Assembly (NCBI GenBank): GCA_023284085.1
Contig: JAKVHY010000010.1
Location: 1-64,000 of the forward strand
Direction: 5' to 3'
DNA length: 64,000 nt
From: Shewanella benthica
GTDB lineage: Bacteria; Pseudomonadota; Gammaproteobacteria; Enterobacterales; Shewanellaceae
In this document: positions 38,053 to 45,540 of the stretch, one piece after another
Layout: every line of letters begins with the position of its first letter
Position numbering within the stretch: the first letter of the stretch is position 1
Translations under genes and position numbers: made by a program
Notes under the pieces: generated by a model
Database searches by the model: none
What the model saw: the letters and a program-made list of their open reading frames with translations, nothing else
Told to the model about the DNA's origin: nothing

Positions 38053-39024
38053 ATGAAACTGAAACAGCTTGTCGGCGCGGTTAGTTTAACAGCCGCTAGT
38101 TTATTCTCTGCAGCATCAATCGCTGCAATCGATCCGTCACTACCTGTTTATGAAAAAACAAGCGGCGTATCGGGTACCCTATCTTCTGTAGGCTCAGATA
38201 CTCTGGCTAACATGATGACACTTTGGGCCGAAGAGTTTAAAGAGATGTATCCTAACGTGAACATCCAAATTCAAGCGGCTGGCTCTTCGACTGCGCCTCC
38301 AGCACTCACGGAAGGAACTTCTCAGTTCGGTCCTATGAGTCGCAAGATGAAGCCTAACGAAGTTGAAGCGTTCGAGAAGCATTATGGCTACCAGCCAACT
38401 GCAATTCGCGTCGCTATCGATGCCTTAGCGGTATTTGTTCATAAAGATAACCCTATTAAAGGCCTGAGCATCCAACAGATTGATGACATCTTCTCTGCGA
38501 CCCATAAATGTGGTGGCAGCGATGCTAAGCGTTGGGGCGATTTAGGTCTGGAAGGTAGTTGGTCTGCTCGTGATGTACAGCTTTATGGTCGTAACTCAGT
38601 ATCGGGTACTTATGGTTACTTCAAGAAGAAAGCTCTGTGTAAAGGTGACTTCAAGGCAAACGTGAATGAGCAACCAGGTTCAGCATCTGTGGTTCAGTCT
38701 GTGTCTCAGTCGCTCAATGCCATAGGTTACTCGGGTATCGGCTATAAGACAGCGGGCGTGAGGGCGGTGGCCATTGCGAAGAAAGGCACTAAGTACATAG
38801 AAGCTAATGCGGCGAATGCGGCAAGTGGTACTTACCCATTATCACGCTATCTTTATGTTTATGTGAACAAGCATCCGAACAAGGATTTGTCACCAATGGA
38901 CCGTGAATTCTTGAAGTTTGCACTGTCTAAGCAAGGTCAGCAAATTGTAGAGAAAGATGGTTATGTGCCACTACCACGTAGTGTGACAGCCAAAGATTTA
39001 GCCAAAGCGGGCATTCGCCTTTAA
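38053..39024 (+). CDS. pstS: Phosphate ABC transporter substrate-binding protein
   Basis: 323 residues from ATG 38053, chosen over upstream codons because GGAG is six bases before it and a signal peptide (cleavage after SIAA, about 24) then starts at the right place. The periplasmic PBP-like domain shows [33 protein letters not shown] and [19 protein letters not shown], all typical of PstS phosphate binding. It delivers phosphate to PstCAB, which are not in the window. It follows phoBR and has its own terminator. Confidence 0.93.
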   Translation: MKLKQLVGAVSLTAASLFSAASIAAIDPSLPVYEKTSGVSGTLSSVGSDTLANMMTLWAEEFKEMYPNVNIQIQAAGSSTAPPALTEGTSQFGPMSRKMKPNEVEAFEKHYGYQPTAIRVAIDALAVFVHKDNPIKGLSIQQIDDIFSATHKCGGSDAKRWGDLGLEGSWSARDVQLYGRNSVSGTYGYFKKKALCKGDFKANVNEQPGSASVVQSVSQSLNAIGYSGIGYKTAGVRAVAIAKKGTKYIEANAANAASGTYPLSRYLYVYVNKHPNKDLSPMDREFLKFALSKQGQQIVEKDGYVPLPRSVTAKDLAKAGIRL

Positions 39025-39059
39025 GTCTACAAGCTTCATATTGCTAGACTAATAATGTT

Positions 39060-39086
39060 AAAAAGGCCTCATCTGAGGCCTTTTTT
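39060..39086 (+). terminator. Terminator after pstS
   Basis: AAAAGGCCTCA/TGAGGCCTTTT hairpin followed by T-run, 36 bases after the stop. Confidence 0.9.
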
Positions 39087-39118
39087 GATCTAGGCTCTAG
39101 CTCCTGTTTCTTACTGCA

Positions 39119-39140
39119 GTTCCTAGGTTCTAGGTTCTAG
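39119..39140. repeat. CTAGGTT tandem repeat, copy 3
   Basis: GTTCCTAGGTTCTAGGTTCTAG, the same heptamer family as at 6085-6120 and 17196-17225, located between the pstS terminator and the first small-ORF element. Confidence 0.65.
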
Positions 39141-39181
39141 AATTAGCCTTCTATGCTTTTCACTTCTTTCAAAATTTGAGC

Positions 39182-39208
39182 AAAAAAAAAGCGACCCAAT
39201 CAGGTCGC
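39182..39208 (-). terminator. Minus-strand terminator at small-ORF element A
   Basis: Nine A precede the GCGACC/GGTCGC hairpin, so on the minus strand it is a stem-loop plus T-run. It would end transcripts from the collagenase-like gene, about 220 bases past its stop, or an RNA antisense to element A. Confidence 0.8.
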
Positions 39209-39215
39209 TACATGT

Positions 39216-39262
39216 TCCAAATTTGGAATAGGGTGGATAGTTGCGCTAGAAACTATCTAAAA
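39216..39262 (+). promoter_or_regulatory. Structured leader of small-ORF element A
   Basis: A perfect palindrome TTCCAAATTTGGAA (39216-39229) is followed by a hairpin GATAGTT-gcgctag-AAACTATC just before the Shine-Dalgarno of the small frame. The GCGCTAG core is shared with the element near 42.4 kb. Confidence 0.5.
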
Positions 39263-39272
39263 GGGAGTGATG

Positions 39273-39422
39273 ATGAACAATGAAAACGGCTTTCATTTAA
39301 CGTTAAACAGAAGCCAAAAATTCGGTTCATATAATCAGAGTCCCATTTATCCGGATAGTTCATCTTTTATTGGAAAAACTAAAAAATATTTTCCAGCCAA
39401 TTTTCTCCAACGTCTAAAATGA
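39273..39422 (+). CDS. Small ORF A, 49 residues, unknown
   Basis: ATG 39273 is preceded five bases earlier by GGGAG (39263-39267); another ATG is at 39270. The predicted peptide begins MNNENGFHLTLNR, has a central GSYNQSPIYPDSSSFIG and a basic C terminus ending FLQRLK. No signal peptide or membrane helix. A related but frame-broken copy is at 42494-42627 with the same SD region and an identical 14-base stretch encoding YNQS. The frame is antisense to the likely 3' UTR of the collagenase-like gene. It may be a real small protein or the shadow of a conserved RNA. Family not recognised. Confidence 0.4.
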   Translation: MNNENGFHLTLNRSQKFGSYNQSPIYPDSSSFIGKTKKYFPANFLQRLK

Positions 39423-39428
39423 ACAAGA

Positions 39429-40319
39429 TTAACTGCCGAGTTTAACCAACCAGGTCTGAAATTCATCATCCATACTCGTGCCCCATTGCTTAACTAATGC
39501 CTGGTACCTTGGGTAGTCTCCCTTACGGGTGAAGGTGAGCATATTGTCGATTTTATCTTTGTGGTTTTCCATCATAAAGCGAACCGATAAATATCCCCAG
39601 CGATAGACTCTGTCGGTGCCGCCATTTATCTCGTAGCCAGTATTAAATAGCTCACTCAGTGCGTAATTAGTATTGTCCAACAGGGATTTTTTAGCCAAGT
39701 CGATAGCGGCTTGGTTATCATCTCCTCGGGAGACATATTCACCTAATCCTTCACTCCACCAGATCAAATAGGGCAAGAGTGGTGCAGGTTTCGGGCAGTA
39801 TTCGGGGGCACTGTGGGAGTCGTGCAAAGAGGCACAAAAATCACCATATAAGTTAAAATGGCCATCCAAATAATGCACATATTCATGGGCTAAGTTCCAA
39901 ATCTGCCCCTTCTTTTCATAGGCGACAAATTCTGCCTGATTGTCTGCTTGGCCCGGTAAGCCTTCGAGGAACATGCCGCCATTGTCGCTGGGTACATCGA
40001 AGTGAGTGGTTACATACTGAGTGTAATCTTCGCGAGAATGATAGACGTTGGCTCGCATACTCATGTTGTTGTCGTTGGCGACAGGCTTACCTTGGGTACC
40101 AAATAGCTGATGAAATTTAGCTTCTTGTTTGCCCATTAACGTACAAGCCTCGGCTACCTGCTCTTCTGTTAGGGCTTGTGAACGTATGACTATGGTGTCA
40201 CTACAGGCATGATTTTGAGATAAGACCGCGGCTAAACTCGTTGGATCTTCTTGAACCGATGAATGGCAGGCACTTAGGCTAAGCAGACCCGTTAATGATA
40301 AAAGTTTAAACGTTTGCAC
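39429..40319 (-). CDS. Collagenase-like (M9-type) metallopeptidase lipoprotein
   Basis: 296 residues. A signal peptide with lipobox SLSAC (Cys about 18) makes it a lipoprotein. Zinc site H145-E146-Y-V-H149-Y-L-D-G, followed by WWSEGLGEYVS with Glu190 and Glu194, is the arrangement of microbial collagenases (Vibrio/Clostridium M9), whose motif is HEYVHYLDG. The protein is far shorter than true collagenases and has no collagen-binding or PKD domain, so the substrate may differ. It stands alone, with a minus-strand terminator about 220 bases downstream. Confidence 0.75.
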   Translation of the reverse strand: MQTFKLLSLTGLLSLSACHSSVQEDPTSLAAVLSQNHACSDTIVIRSQALTEEQVAEACTLMGKQEAKFHQLFGTQGKPVANDNNMSMRANVYHSREDYTQYVTTHFDVPSDNGGMFLEGLPGQADNQAEFVAYEKKGQIWNLAHEYVHYLDGHFNLYGDFCASLHDSHSAPEYCPKPAPLLPYLIWWSEGLGEYVSRGDDNQAAIDLAKKSLLDNTNYALSELFNTGYEINGGTDRVYRWGYLSVRFMMENHKDKIDNMLTFTRKGDYPRYQALVKQWGTSMDDEFQTWLVKLGS

Positions 40320-40545
40320 GGCGTATTCCCTCGAAATGTCTTTTTGTATACAATATTCTCAAGTGTTTCATCTAAGTTAAATGAAGTCAATTGCAATGAC
40401 ATGTTCACCGGCTGTGGTTAAGATAATCATTAATATTCGTGGTATGTGTTACCGACGGGAATGGTATTAAACTTAATGTACCTGTGTCAGGCTATTTATA
40501 TTTGAGATTTCAAGTTAATTCGTAATTGCTAAAAAGGAAAGTGTA

Positions 40546-42336
40546 GTGTCAAATCAATGGGATAATAATCGTGACTATCATTCATTTGCTAATGTCGATG
40601 AAATCAGAGTCAAGCATTTAGCATTAGATCTCGATGTCGATTTTGCAGCTAAACAGTTAACAGGTGTTGCCGAGTTGACGCTGGATTATATCGATACCAG
40701 TTGTCGTCATTTGTGGTTAGATCTTCGCGACCTCACCATACTGGAGGTTCGGGATGATAAGGGTGATGCCTTAACATTTAGTATTGATAAACACGATCCC
40801 ATTTTAGGCGAGAGACTTAATATTTCTCTGCTGAGCCAGACTGCAAGTGTGAACTTGCATTATCAGACCTCACCCAATGCTCAAGGTTTGCAATGGTTAA
40901 CTCCAGAGCAAACCAGTGGTAAGTCTTTGCCATTTCTATTCAGCCAATCTCAGCCCGTTAATGCCAGAAGTTGGATCCCATTGCAAGATAGCCCTAAGGC
41001 CCGCATCACGTTCGAGGCAATTGTTAAGGTGCCTGTTGGCATGCGGGCTGTGATGAGCGCCATGAACGATGCGACGGCGAGTCTGGATGGGGAGTTCTCT
41101 TTCTTTATGGAGAAATCCATGCCGACTCATCTGTTGGCCATAGCGGTGGGAGATCTCGCCTTCGGTAAAATAGGCGATCGTACCGGGGTCTATGCTGAGC
41201 CCGAAGTGTTAGATGCGGCGGTCAAAGAGTTTGAAGATACCGAGCTGATGGTAGAAATCGCCGAGTCTTTGCTGGGGCCTTATCCCTGGGGGCGTTATGA
41301 CATGATAGTCTTGCCACCTAGTTTTCCCTTTGGTGGCATGGAAAACCCTCGCTTGGCATTTATTACGCCGACGCTGATCGCTGGAGACAAGAGTCTGGTG
41401 TCTACCGTGGCTCATGAGTTGGCTCACTCCTGGACTGGAAACCTTGTCAGTAATGCCACCTGGCGAGATCTTTGGCTCAATGAGGGCTTTACCACCTATT
41501 TTACTAATCGTATCGTCGAGGCTGTGTTTGGTAAAGAGCAAGCCGAGTTGGAAGTGGTATTGGAATATGGTCGCTTGAAAGAGGAGCTGGTAGCCACAGA
41601 ATTCGCCGAACAGAACTTGCCAGCCAATGTGCAGACACAAGATCCCAATGAGGCCTTTAATCGTTTCACTTATGATAAGGCGTCCATGTTTGTCCATGAT
41701 CTGGAGCGCCGCTTGGGTCGTGAGGCATTCGATAAGTTTCTTTATACCTATGTGCAGCACTTTGCATTCGAGGCGATAACCACAGAAACGTTTATCGAAT
41801 ATGCCAAGCAGACACTACTCGTTGAACATGGTGATAAGCTCAGCGAGGCTGAGTTGCTGGAATGGGTCTATGGTTGTGGCATGCCAGACTGGTTTACTGC
41901 GCCGGTATCAAACAGTTTAGATAAAGTCGAAGCAGCCATAGAGTCTTGGCTACAAGGTATACAAGCAAGCTCGTTAGAGACTGATAGCTGGCGGGTTCAT
42001 CATTGGCAGTACTTCTTAAATTCACTGCCTGAGGCGCTGAGTCAAGAGCAACTGATGGAGTTAGATGAATGCTTCAACCTGACTCAATCGACTAATGCAG
42101 AAATTGCCTGTGATTGGTTTAGGGTGGCTATCCGTAATCACTACGATCCAGTATTACCCGCATTGAGTGATTATCTTATTCGTATTGGTCGAGGTAAGTT
42201 TGTCAGACCTCTCTACTCTGAGTTGCAAATAGCCGGCTATGAGACCGAAATTAAGCAGATCTATAGCCAGGCGAGAGTGGGCTATCATCCATCGATCGTG
42301 GTTCAGTTAGATAAAAGTTTAAATTTTAACAGCTAA
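40546..42336 (+). CDS. M1-family aminopeptidase, leukotriene-A4-hydrolase-like
   Basis: 596 residues with GTG start 40546 and AAGGA seven bases before. No signal peptide, so cytoplasmic. The substrate-binding motif GGMEN includes Glu266; the zinc ligands are H290-E291-L-A-H294 and Glu313 in LNEGFTTY, spaced exactly HExxH-18-E. The C-terminal helical domain of leukotriene A4 hydrolases (about 440-590) is present. In bacteria such enzymes cleave N-terminal residues from peptides. It is divergent from the collagenase-like gene across a 226-base gap. Confidence 0.93.
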   Translation: MSNQWDNNRDYHSFANVDEIRVKHLALDLDVDFAAKQLTGVAELTLDYIDTSCRHLWLDLRDLTILEVRDDKGDALTFSIDKHDPILGERLNISLLSQTASVNLHYQTSPNAQGLQWLTPEQTSGKSLPFLFSQSQPVNARSWIPLQDSPKARITFEAIVKVPVGMRAVMSAMNDATASLDGEFSFFMEKSMPTHLLAIAVGDLAFGKIGDRTGVYAEPEVLDAAVKEFEDTELMVEIAESLLGPYPWGRYDMIVLPPSFPFGGMENPRLAFITPTLIAGDKSLVSTVAHELAHSWTGNLVSNATWRDLWLNEGFTTYFTNRIVEAVFGKEQAELEVVLEYGRLKEELVATEFAEQNLPANVQTQDPNEAFNRFTYDKASMFVHDLERRLGREAFDKFLYTYVQHFAFEAITTETFIEYAKQTLLVEHGDKLSEAELLEWVYGCGMPDWFTAPVSNSLDKVEAAIESWLQGIQASSLETDSWRVHHWQYFLNSLPEALSQEQLMELDECFNLTQSTNAEIACDWFRVAIRNHYDPVLPALSDYLIRIGRGKFVRPLYSELQIAGYETEIKQIYSQARVGYHPSIVVQLDKSLNFNS

Positions 42337-42362
42337 TTATTTTAACAATAATTTAAATAAGC

Positions 42363-42391
42363 AAAAAAAATGGCACCTCAATGAGGTGCCA
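42363..42391 (-). terminator. Minus-strand terminator at small-ORF element B
   Basis: Eight A precede TGGCACCTCA-A-TGAGGTGCCA; on the minus strand it is a perfect 10-bp stem with a T-run. The nearest minus-strand gene (NYN protein) ends about 305 bases to the right. Confidence 0.85.
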
Positions 42392-42409
42392 AACATTCTT
42401 AATAGAATA

Positions 42410-42475
42410 AGTTCTGAATTGGTAAGCACTAAGCGCTAGCAAATTAACTTACCTTTCAGTTGAGAACTCATTGAG
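42410..42475 (+). promoter_or_regulatory. Structured leader of small-ORF element B
   Basis: A nested fold: AGTTCT with AGAACT outside, GGTAAG with CTTACC inside, and AGCGCT at the centre. CCCTctaaaAGGG follows and overlaps the Shine-Dalgarno, which could mask it. Confidence 0.45.
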
Positions 42476-42493
42476 CCCTCTAAAAGGGAGGTG

Positions 42494-42627
42494 ATGAACC
42501 ATGATGAAAACATGAAGCAAGTTACGCTCAACTTGCTACATATAATCAGAGTCACTATCTCGAAGAAAGTTCACCATGGAACATAAATAAATCTAATCTC
42601 AAAACTTTTTATGGAAGTAATCGTTAA
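42494..42627 (+). pseudogene. Small ORF B, frame-disrupted paralogue of ORF A
   Basis: GGGAGGTGAT (42486-42495) is fully complementary to the 16S anti-Shine-Dalgarno. From ATG 42494 the frame reads MNHDENMKQVTLNLL, similar to ORF A, but then leaves register. In the other frame from 42538 it continues TYNQSHYLEESSPW and on to TAA 42625, again similar to ORF A. A single-base deletion, or programmed frameshifting within the hairpin AGCAAGTT-acgctc-AACTTGCT, would explain it. Confidence 0.35.
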
Positions 42628-42695
42628 TTTAAACTATTAACATGTTGTTTTGTTACGTTAATTTGTATTTTTGTTTTTATTGTCTTTTTTCAGGA

Positions 42696-43175
42696 TTAAA
42701 GTAATAGAGCCTCATCGATTTCAACATACTTGCAACTGGCATCGATAAGAGACTTGGCGGTTAAGGCTGGGACTCCATAGACCTGGGTATCGACGCCATA
42801 CTTCTGGTAAACCTTGAGCATGAGTAAGTCGAAATCACCATCGCCGGAGAGCAGGATGATAGTATCGACTTCCGCAGCTGCTTCCATTACATCGATGGCA
42901 ATCCCCACGTCCCAATCGCCTTTTGCCGAACCATCGCTGCGCTGAATAAATGGTTTTAGCTTAATATCGAAGCCTATGTGTTTGAGTGCATCCTGAAATT
43001 TAAGCTGACCTTCGTCGCCTTTATGAATAGCGTAGGCCGTGGCTGAGACAATGTCTCCCTCATGGCCAATGTGTTGCCATAATTTACGGTAGTTAAACTG
43101 GCGGCCATAGGCCTGACGACAGGTGTAGTAGATATTCTGTACATCGACGAAGATGGCTATTTTCTTATTTGTCAT
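42696..43175 (-). CDS. NYN-domain (LabA/DUF88-type) putative ribonuclease
   Basis: 159 residues forming a single NYN/PIN-like domain: IFVDVQNIYY at the N terminus, KGDWDVGIAIDVM in the middle, and SGDGDFDLLM. These supply the four acidic residues expected for metal binding. Members are thought to be RNases; the target here is unknown. The LysR gene lies next to it on the same strand, 88 bases away. Its 3' side runs into small-ORF element B. Confidence 0.88.
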   Translation of the reverse strand: MTNKKIAIFVDVQNIYYTCRQAYGRQFNYRKLWQHIGHEGDIVSATAYAIHKGDEGQLKFQDALKHIGFDIKLKPFIQRSDGSAKGDWDVGIAIDVMEAAAEVDTIILLSGDGDFDLLMLKVYQKYGVDTQVYGVPALTAKSLIDASCKYVEIDEALLL

Positions 43176-43263
43176 GCTTAGCTTCGCTATGAATTATGTG
43201 TGGTACACATTCTTACTCATTTATCTATGGCAGCACAAGCTAGCTGCTAAATTTTTGAAGACA

Positions 43264-44130
43264 TCATGCATCTTGGTCGAAATATTGCCTCAATAACTGA
43301 ACCATGGCCCGGGTCTTCTCGGGTAAGTAAGGTTGAGATGGATAGATTAGGGTGAGTTTAAGTTCGGTAAAGTTCTGTTGTGCTAAGATTTCATGCAAGC
43401 TGGCGTCTTGAAGATATTTGTCCACCAGTAATCTGGGCAGTAAGGCGACGCCCTTACCTGATTTTGCCAGCCTGATGAGAAGCTGCAGATCATCGCTGTA
43501 GAGCTGATATTCTACATCTGCTGGCAACAGAGATCGGTTATAACGACTGGCTAACAGCTGATGAGACGCGAGGTCAGAAACCTGATTAGGGGTACCAAAC
43601 TGACTGAGATAGCTTGCCGATGCGACCATGCAAAAGCTCAAATAGAGTAAGTGCTGTTGAACATAGTCATGGTGCAATGTGCCTATATAACTCGGCAAAA
43701 TTTGTAGATCGGTATCGGTTCTTCTCAAGTCTATAGCTTGTTTCTGATGCTCTACTTCTAACCTGACATCAGGATATCGATTAACATAATCTTCGATAAC
43801 GTTAGAAAATATCTCTGTCATTCCGAGAGCGGGAGGGATGGCCAGACGCATTTTCCCCTGTGGTGTCATTCGCTCTGTCTGCATCAGATTGACCGCTTCG
43901 TTTAATCTGTTGAGGGGGCCGTTCACCTGTTCGTACAACCATTGCCCACGTTCAGTGAGCTCTATGTTGCGGGTAGTACGGATAAGTAGTTGGTAGCCTA
44001 GCTGTTTTTCCAGTTCTTGTAAGCGCCGACTGACTTTAGAACGCTGTAAACCATTGGCCTTAGCGGCCGAACTGATCCCTTGGTGTCGTACCGTCTGAAC
44101 AAACAAATTGATATCGTCTAAGCTTGGCAT
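43264..44130 (-). CDS. LysR-type transcriptional regulator
   Basis: 288 residues. Winged helix-turn-helix at 1-60 (INLFVQTVRHQGISSAAKAN, SKVSRRLQELEKQLG) with an effector-binding domain after it. It is divergent from the HlyD-family exporter operon, with a 129-base gap between their starts, the usual place for a LysR protein controlling its neighbour. That resembles E. coli AaeR beside aaeXAB, but the ligand cannot be read from sequence. Confidence 0.9.
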   Translation of the reverse strand: MPSLDDINLFVQTVRHQGISSAAKANGLQRSKVSRRLQELEKQLGYQLLIRTTRNIELTERGQWLYEQVNGPLNRLNEAVNLMQTERMTPQGKMRLAIPPALGMTEIFSNVIEDYVNRYPDVRLEVEHQKQAIDLRRTDTDLQILPSYIGTLHHDYVQQHLLYLSFCMVASASYLSQFGTPNQVSDLASHQLLASRYNRSLLPADVEYQLYSDDLQLLIRLAKSGKGVALLPRLLVDKYLQDASLHEILAQQNFTELKLTLIYPSQPYLPEKTRAMVQLLRQYFDQDA

Positions 44131-44259
44131 CTGTTAATCCATGATCTGTTACTTAATAAACACCGTCCTATTTATAGGGCGTTTGCGGCCTATTATACCG
44201 GCTATTTGTATCAAAACTAGTGATATATAATGCTCTGCTTAAGATTGAAAGGAGATAAC

Positions 44260-45327
44260 ATGGAGCTTGCAGAGCAAAAATTCAGACGTTGGATGACAGT
44301 GTTGGTCATCATTTTCGTGGTGACAGGTCTCTATCTGGTTATGGCCGACCGCTATGTGCCTATGACGACTGAGAGTCGGGTACAAGGTTTTGTCGTGCAG
44401 TTAGCCCCCGAAGTATCGGGCTATATAACTCAAGTGAGCCTCAACAATAACCAGCTGGTTAAGTCTGGTGACCTGTTATTTAGCATAGATGATCGTAAGT
44501 TTAGTTTAGCGGTCACTATGGCCGAGTTGAATTTAAAGCAGGCCATCGAGGGAGAAGCGTCCCTCTATGCTCAGGCCGCGGCGGCGAAAGCGAATATTGC
44601 AACCAGCACCGCAGCTTCTGACAATGCCAAAAGGGAGCTTCAAAGAATATCTAAGTTGTCGACTTCAGGCTCTGTCTCCGAGTCTAAGCTTGATTCGACC
44701 AGGACACTGAGGGACGAGAGCTCGGCGAATCTTGTCGCAGCGAAGGCACAGCTCAGGGCGATAGAGACTCAGCTCGGTGAAAGTGAGGGGGAGAGTAGCT
44801 TAGTACACTCGGCTGAGACGAGTTTGGCTCAAGCCAAGTTAGATCTCTCTCACACACAGATAAAAGCACCGAGTGACGGTGTGGTGACAAATCTACAGCT
44901 ACATAAAGGCAGTTTTGCCAGTGTTAATCAGCCTCTTCTGACATTTATACCTACCGACTCTCTGTGGATCACTGCCGATTTCAGAGAGAAGGCCACTTCC
45001 ATGTTGAAATCTGGCATGCGCGCCGAGGTCGCCTTCGATGGGCTCCCCGGAGAGGTGCTGAGCTTAGCTGTGTCCAGTCGTGATTTTGGTGTGGCATCGG
45101 CGCAGCAGAAGGCTAATGGTCAACTATCATCGGTAGTGACCAGCAATCGCTGGGTACGAGATGCCCAGAGAGTCAGGGTTAACTTCAGCGCCGACACTAA
45201 ACTTCCTGATAATCTATTTGTTGGTTCTCGTGCAACTGTTATTATCTATCAAACTGATAATTTAGTGTTTAATTTTTTTGGTGAGCGATTAATACGCATG
45301 GTGAGTCTATTCCATTATGTGTACTAA
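44260..45327 (+). CDS. HlyD/EmrA-family membrane fusion protein
   Basis: 355 residues from ATG 44260, set by AAAGGAGA six bases upstream. One N-terminal membrane helix (about 11-30), then a barrel-sandwich/biotinyl-lipoyl-like domain with LAPEVSGYITQVSLNNNQLV, an alpha-helical hairpin (about 85-195), the returning lipoyl half (IKAPSDGVVTNLQLHKGSF) and a beta-barrel. It links an inner-membrane pump to an outer-membrane channel. It is first in a three-gene operon with a 49-residue membrane peptide and a DUF2955 permease. Confidence 0.9.
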   Translation: MELAEQKFRRWMTVLVIIFVVTGLYLVMADRYVPMTTESRVQGFVVQLAPEVSGYITQVSLNNNQLVKSGDLLFSIDDRKFSLAVTMAELNLKQAIEGEASLYAQAAAAKANIATSTAASDNAKRELQRISKLSTSGSVSESKLDSTRTLRDESSANLVAAKAQLRAIETQLGESEGESSLVHSAETSLAQAKLDLSHTQIKAPSDGVVTNLQLHKGSFASVNQPLLTFIPTDSLWITADFREKATSMLKSGMRAEVAFDGLPGEVLSLAVSSRDFGVASAQQKANGQLSSVVTSNRWVRDAQRVRVNFSADTKLPDNLFVGSRATVIIYQTDNLVFNFFGERLIRMVSLFHYVY

Positions 45328-45369
45328 TCACGCATTGAACTTAGATTAAAACGAGTGAAGGTAACCAGA

Positions 45370-45519
45370 ATGTCACCATCAAAGAGTAAGCCAGTTAAAA
45401 GAGAAACAACGACCCGAGTGATTCTGGGTGTCTGCTCTACTCTTGTGCTTGTCGCTATTTTTGAACCGGTTGAAGCCCTGTTTATTCGGGCTCTCACTAT
45501 GGTTTATTTTCTGTTTTAG
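45370..45519 (+). CDS. 49-residue membrane peptide in the exporter operon
   Basis: ATG 45370 to TAG 45517-45519. A basic N terminus (MSPSKSKPVKRETTTR) precedes one hydrophobic helix (about 17-48, VILGVCSTLVLVAIF). GAAGGTAACC lies just before the start. It sits between the HlyD-like gene and the DUF2955 permease (21 bases to the next start), like AaeX in the E. coli aaeXAB exporter, though not the same sequence. Probably a small inner-membrane subunit of the exporter. Confidence 0.7.
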   Translation: MSPSKSKPVKRETTTRVILGVCSTLVLVAIFEPVEALFIRALTMVYFLF

Positions 45520-45540
45520 AGAGTCCTTCGAGGAGGTAAG

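Noticed and set aside
41209..41760. A 183-codon minus-strand frame opposite the M1 aminopeptidase
   Set aside because: The opposite strand holds all the zinc-site residues in the right spacing; the antisense product has no domain.
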